Below are positions 31,678 through 33,751 of a stretch of DNA of 33,751 nt, one piece after another. The stretch is from an uncultured Collinsella sp. (GTDB taxonomy: Bacteria > Actinomycetota > Coriobacteriia > Coriobacteriales > Coriobacteriaceae). The stretch is taken from assembly GCA_900551665.1 (NCBI GenBank), contig URWW01000016.1, positions 1 through 33,751 of the forward strand. Reading direction: 5' to 3'. The position numbers and the translations under genes are program-made. The notes below the pieces were generated by a model. It searched no databases and was not told the origin of the DNA. It saw only the letters and a list, made by a program, of their open reading frames with translations. Within the stretch, counting starts at the first letter, position 1. Each line of letters opens with the position of its first letter.

Positions 31678-33751
31678 TTACAGGACGGCGTAGTCCTGGG
31701 GCTCGCGGCCGTAGTAGGCGTCGAGGTAGAGCTCCTTGATCTCGCTCATCAGCGGGTAGCGCGGGTTGGCGCCGGTGCACTGGTCGTTGAACGCCTGCTC
31801 GACCATCTCGTCGAGGGTCTCGAGGAAATAGGCCTCGTCCACGCCGTAGTCGGCGATGGTCTCCTTGATGCCGATGGTGGCCTTGAGCTCCTCGAGCTTG
31901 GCGCAGAAGTTCTCAAAGACCTCACGGTCGTCCTTGCCATCGACGCCGCAGTAGCGGGCCATCTCGGCGTACGCGGCGAGCGCGTTGGGGTAGGGGTACT
32001 GGGAGAAGGTGCCCATCTTGACCGGGGCCTCGGCGGCGTTGTAGCGCATGACGCGGGTCAGGATGACGGCGTTGGCGATGCCGTGGGGCAGGTGGTGGAA
32101 GGCGCCGAGCTTGTGGGCCATGGAGTGGTTGAGGCCCAGGAAGGCGTTGGCGAAGGCCATGCCGGCCATGCAGGAGGCGTTGTGCATCTCCTCACGGGCG
32201 TGCGGATCGTTGGCGCCGTTCTCGTAGGAGCTGGGAAGGTTCTCGAAGACGAGCTTGGCGGCCTTCATGGACAGGCCCTTGGTGTAGTCGGACGCCATGA
32301 TGGAGACGTAGGACTCGATGGCGTGGGTCATCACGTCGATGCCGGAGGCGCTGGTGAGGCCCTTGGGGGCGGTCATGGCGTTGTCGACGTCGACGATGGC
32401 CATGTTCGGCAGCAGCGCGTAGTCGGCGAGCGGCCATTTGATGCCGGTGTCCTTGTCGGTGATGATCGCGAACGGGGTCACCTCGGAACCGGTGCCGGAG
32501 GAGGTGGGGACGGCCACGAAGTAGGCCTTCTTGCCCATCTCGGGGAAGGTGAAGATGCGCTTGCGGATGTCCATGAAGTCCATGGCCATATCCTCGAAGT
32601 TGCACTCCGGGTGCTCATACATCATCCACATGATCTTGCCGGCGTCCATGGCGGAGCCGCCGCCGACGGCGATGATGACGTCAGGCTCGAAGAGGGCCAT
32701 CTGGGCGGCACCGCGGCGAGCGCACTGCAGGGACGGATCGGGCTCGACGTCGTAGAAGCAGTCGTGCGCGATGCCCATGGAGTCGAGCTTGGCCTCGATG
32801 GCGCGGGTGTTGCCGTTCTTGAAGAGGAACTGGTCGGTGACGATGAAGGCGCGCTTCTTGCCCATCACGGTGCCGAGCTCGTCGAGGGCGACCGGCGTGG
32901 AGCCCTTCTTGAAGTAGACCTTCTCGGGAGCGCGGAACCACAGCATGTTCTCGCGGCGCTCGGCCACGGTCTTGACGTTGATCAAGTGCTTCACCCCAAC
33001 ATTCTCGGAGACGGAGTTGCCACCCCAGGAGCCGCAGCCCAGGGTGAGGGAGGGCTTCATGCCGAAGTTGTACAGGTCACCGATGCCGCCCTGGGAGGAG
33101 GGGGTGTTGATGACGATACGGCAGGCCTTCATGGTGTGCTCGAAGAGGGAGATCTTCTCGGCCTGGGCCGGGTGCACGTAGAGGGAGGCGGTGTGACCGG
33201 GGCCACCGGCGAGCACCAGGTGCTCGGCCATGTCGACGGCGGTCTGGAAATCGGGGGCCTTGTACATGGCCAGGACGGGGGAGAGCTTCTCGTGAGCGAA
33301 CTCCTCCTTCTCCAGATCGACAGAAGTGACCTCGGCGATCAGGATCTTGGTCTTGGTGGGGACCTCGATGCCGGCGAGCTCGGCGATCTTGGCGGCGGGC
33401 ATGCCGGGGATGCGGTGGTCGAGCGCGCCGTTCTTGAACATGGCGGAGCGCAGGGCCTCCATCTCGGCGCCCTTCTTCACGAAGTAGCAACCGCGGCGGG
33501 CGAACTCGGCCTTGACCTCGTCATACACGGACTCGAGGACGGTCACGGACTGCTCGGAGGCGCAGATCATGCCGTTGTCGAAGGTCTTGGAGTGGATGAT
33601 GGAGTTGACCGAGAGCTTGATGTCGGCGGTATCGTCGATGATGACGGGGGTGTTGCCGGCACCGACGCCCAGGGCGGGCTTGCCGGAGGAGTAGGCGGCC
33701 TTGACCATGCCGGGGCCACCGGTGGCCAGGATGATGTCGACGTCGGCCATG
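31678..33751 (-). CDS. adhE: Bifunctional acetaldehyde-CoA/alcohol dehydrogenase, 5' end missing
   Basis: AdhE reduces acetyl-CoA to acetaldehyde and then ethanol, regenerating NAD during anaerobic fermentation, and forms filaments called spirosomes. About 691 codons are visible; full AdhE has about 870-900, so some 180-200 N-terminal residues lie beyond the right edge. The aldehyde-dehydrogenase half shows its catalytic Cys in GMICASEQS. After a linker near FRAPEKVYFKKGS, the iron-dependent alcohol dehydrogenase half has GGGSAMDAGK, TSSGTGSEVTPFA, and the metal-ligand histidine region MAHKLGAFHHLPHG. The C-terminus PQDYAVL is complete. The ATG at the very edge (33748-33750) is an internal methionine, not the true start. 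Confidence 0.96.
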   Translation of the reverse strand, partial: MADVDIILATGGPGMVKAAYSSGKPALGVGAGNTPVIIDDTADIKLSVNSIIHSKTFDNGMICASEQSVTVLESVYDEVKAEFARRGCYFVKKGAEMEALRSAMFKNGALDHRIPGMPAAKIAELAGIEVPTKTKILIAEVTSVDLEKEEFAHEKLSPVLAMYKAPDFQTAVDMAEHLVLAGGPGHTASLYVHPAQAEKISLFEHTMKACRIVINTPSSQGGIGDLYNFGMKPSLTLGCGSWGGNSVSENVGVKHLINVKTVAERRENMLWFRAPEKVYFKKGSTPVALDELGTVMGKKRAFIVTDQFLFKNGNTRAIEAKLDSMGIAHDCFYDVEPDPSLQCARRGAAQMALFEPDVIIAVGGGSAMDAGKIMWMMYEHPECNFEDMAMDFMDIRKRIFTFPEMGKKAYFVAVPTSSGTGSEVTPFAIITDKDTGIKWPLADYALLPNMAIVDVDNAMTAPKGLTSASGIDVMTHAIESYVSIMASDYTKGLSMKAAKLVFENLPSSYENGANDPHAREEMHNASCMAGMAFANAFLGLNHSMAHKLGAFHHLPHGIANAVILTRVMRYNAAEAPVKMGTFSQYPYPNALAAYAEMARYCGVDGKDDREVFENFCAKLEELKATIGIKETIADYGVDEAYFLETLDEMVEQAFNDQCTGANPRYPLMSEIKELYLDAYYGREPQDYAVL

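Overview
The window joins DNA from two kinds of bacteria. Bases 1 to about 1,475 look like a Ruminococcaceae/Faecalibacterium-type Firmicute: an IreB-family protein, holo-ACP synthase, a PemK/MazF toxin, a strong bidirectional terminator and the end of a DtxR/MntR-like regulator. From about 1,490 to the right edge everything fits a high-GC gut Coriobacteriia genome of Collinsella/Olsenella type. This host call rests on gene content and protein style only; no search was possible. The switch falls inside a 68-codon reading frame whose first ~30 codons resemble the start of a BREX PglX methylase and whose remainder resembles the end of a DtxR/MntR regulator. A chimeric metagenome assembly is the simplest explanation.

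Region 1,474-8,941 is a BREX phage-defence locus cut short at its left edge. brxA, brxB and brxC run leftward, followed by only the first codons of pglX. The rest of pglX, and pglZ, are not in the window. brxL lies next to brxA but points the other way, which differs from the usual collinear type I order. A further reading frame with a charged N-terminus (9,019-10,362) follows brxL.

Region 10,511-16,489 is a compact leftward four-gene operon: a small HEPN-like protein with an RNPLVH motif, a VWA protein carrying an N-terminal His-rich metallopeptidase-like segment, a MoxR-type AAA+ ATPase, and an 811-residue protein with BspA-type leucine-rich and ankyrin-like repeats. The genes touch or overlap and are visibly more AT-rich than their neighbours. 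I read this as a candidate NTP-dependent conflict/defence system and as the most interesting object here. Near-identical long palindromes (8,956, 10,377, 16,606, plus a decayed copy at 16,688) sit exactly between the modules. The same 14-bp operator-like palindrome, TTGTTGC(A/G)CAACAA, lies in the brxA/brxL promoter region and upstream of the HEPN operon, which suggests common control.

Region 16,719-33,751 is ordinary chromosome rich in alpha-glucan metabolism. It holds an FmdB-type zinc-ribbon protein, a GH13-GH77 fusion enzyme with its own promoter, and a glycogen operon transcribed leftward as glgB-glgP-glgC-glgD-glgA. GlgC and GlgD make ADP-glucose, GlgA polymerises it, GlgB branches it, GlgP and the GH13-GH77 enzyme degrade and remodel it. 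GlgA and GlgB carry unusual basic, low-complexity tails. The glg promoter region has two overlapping inverted repeats. Beyond it are thiamine pyrophosphokinase (thiN, the only rightward gene of this part), an APH/choline-kinase-like phosphotransferase, and adhE, truncated by the right edge. No tRNA, rRNA, CRISPR array, insertion sequence or integrase was seen.
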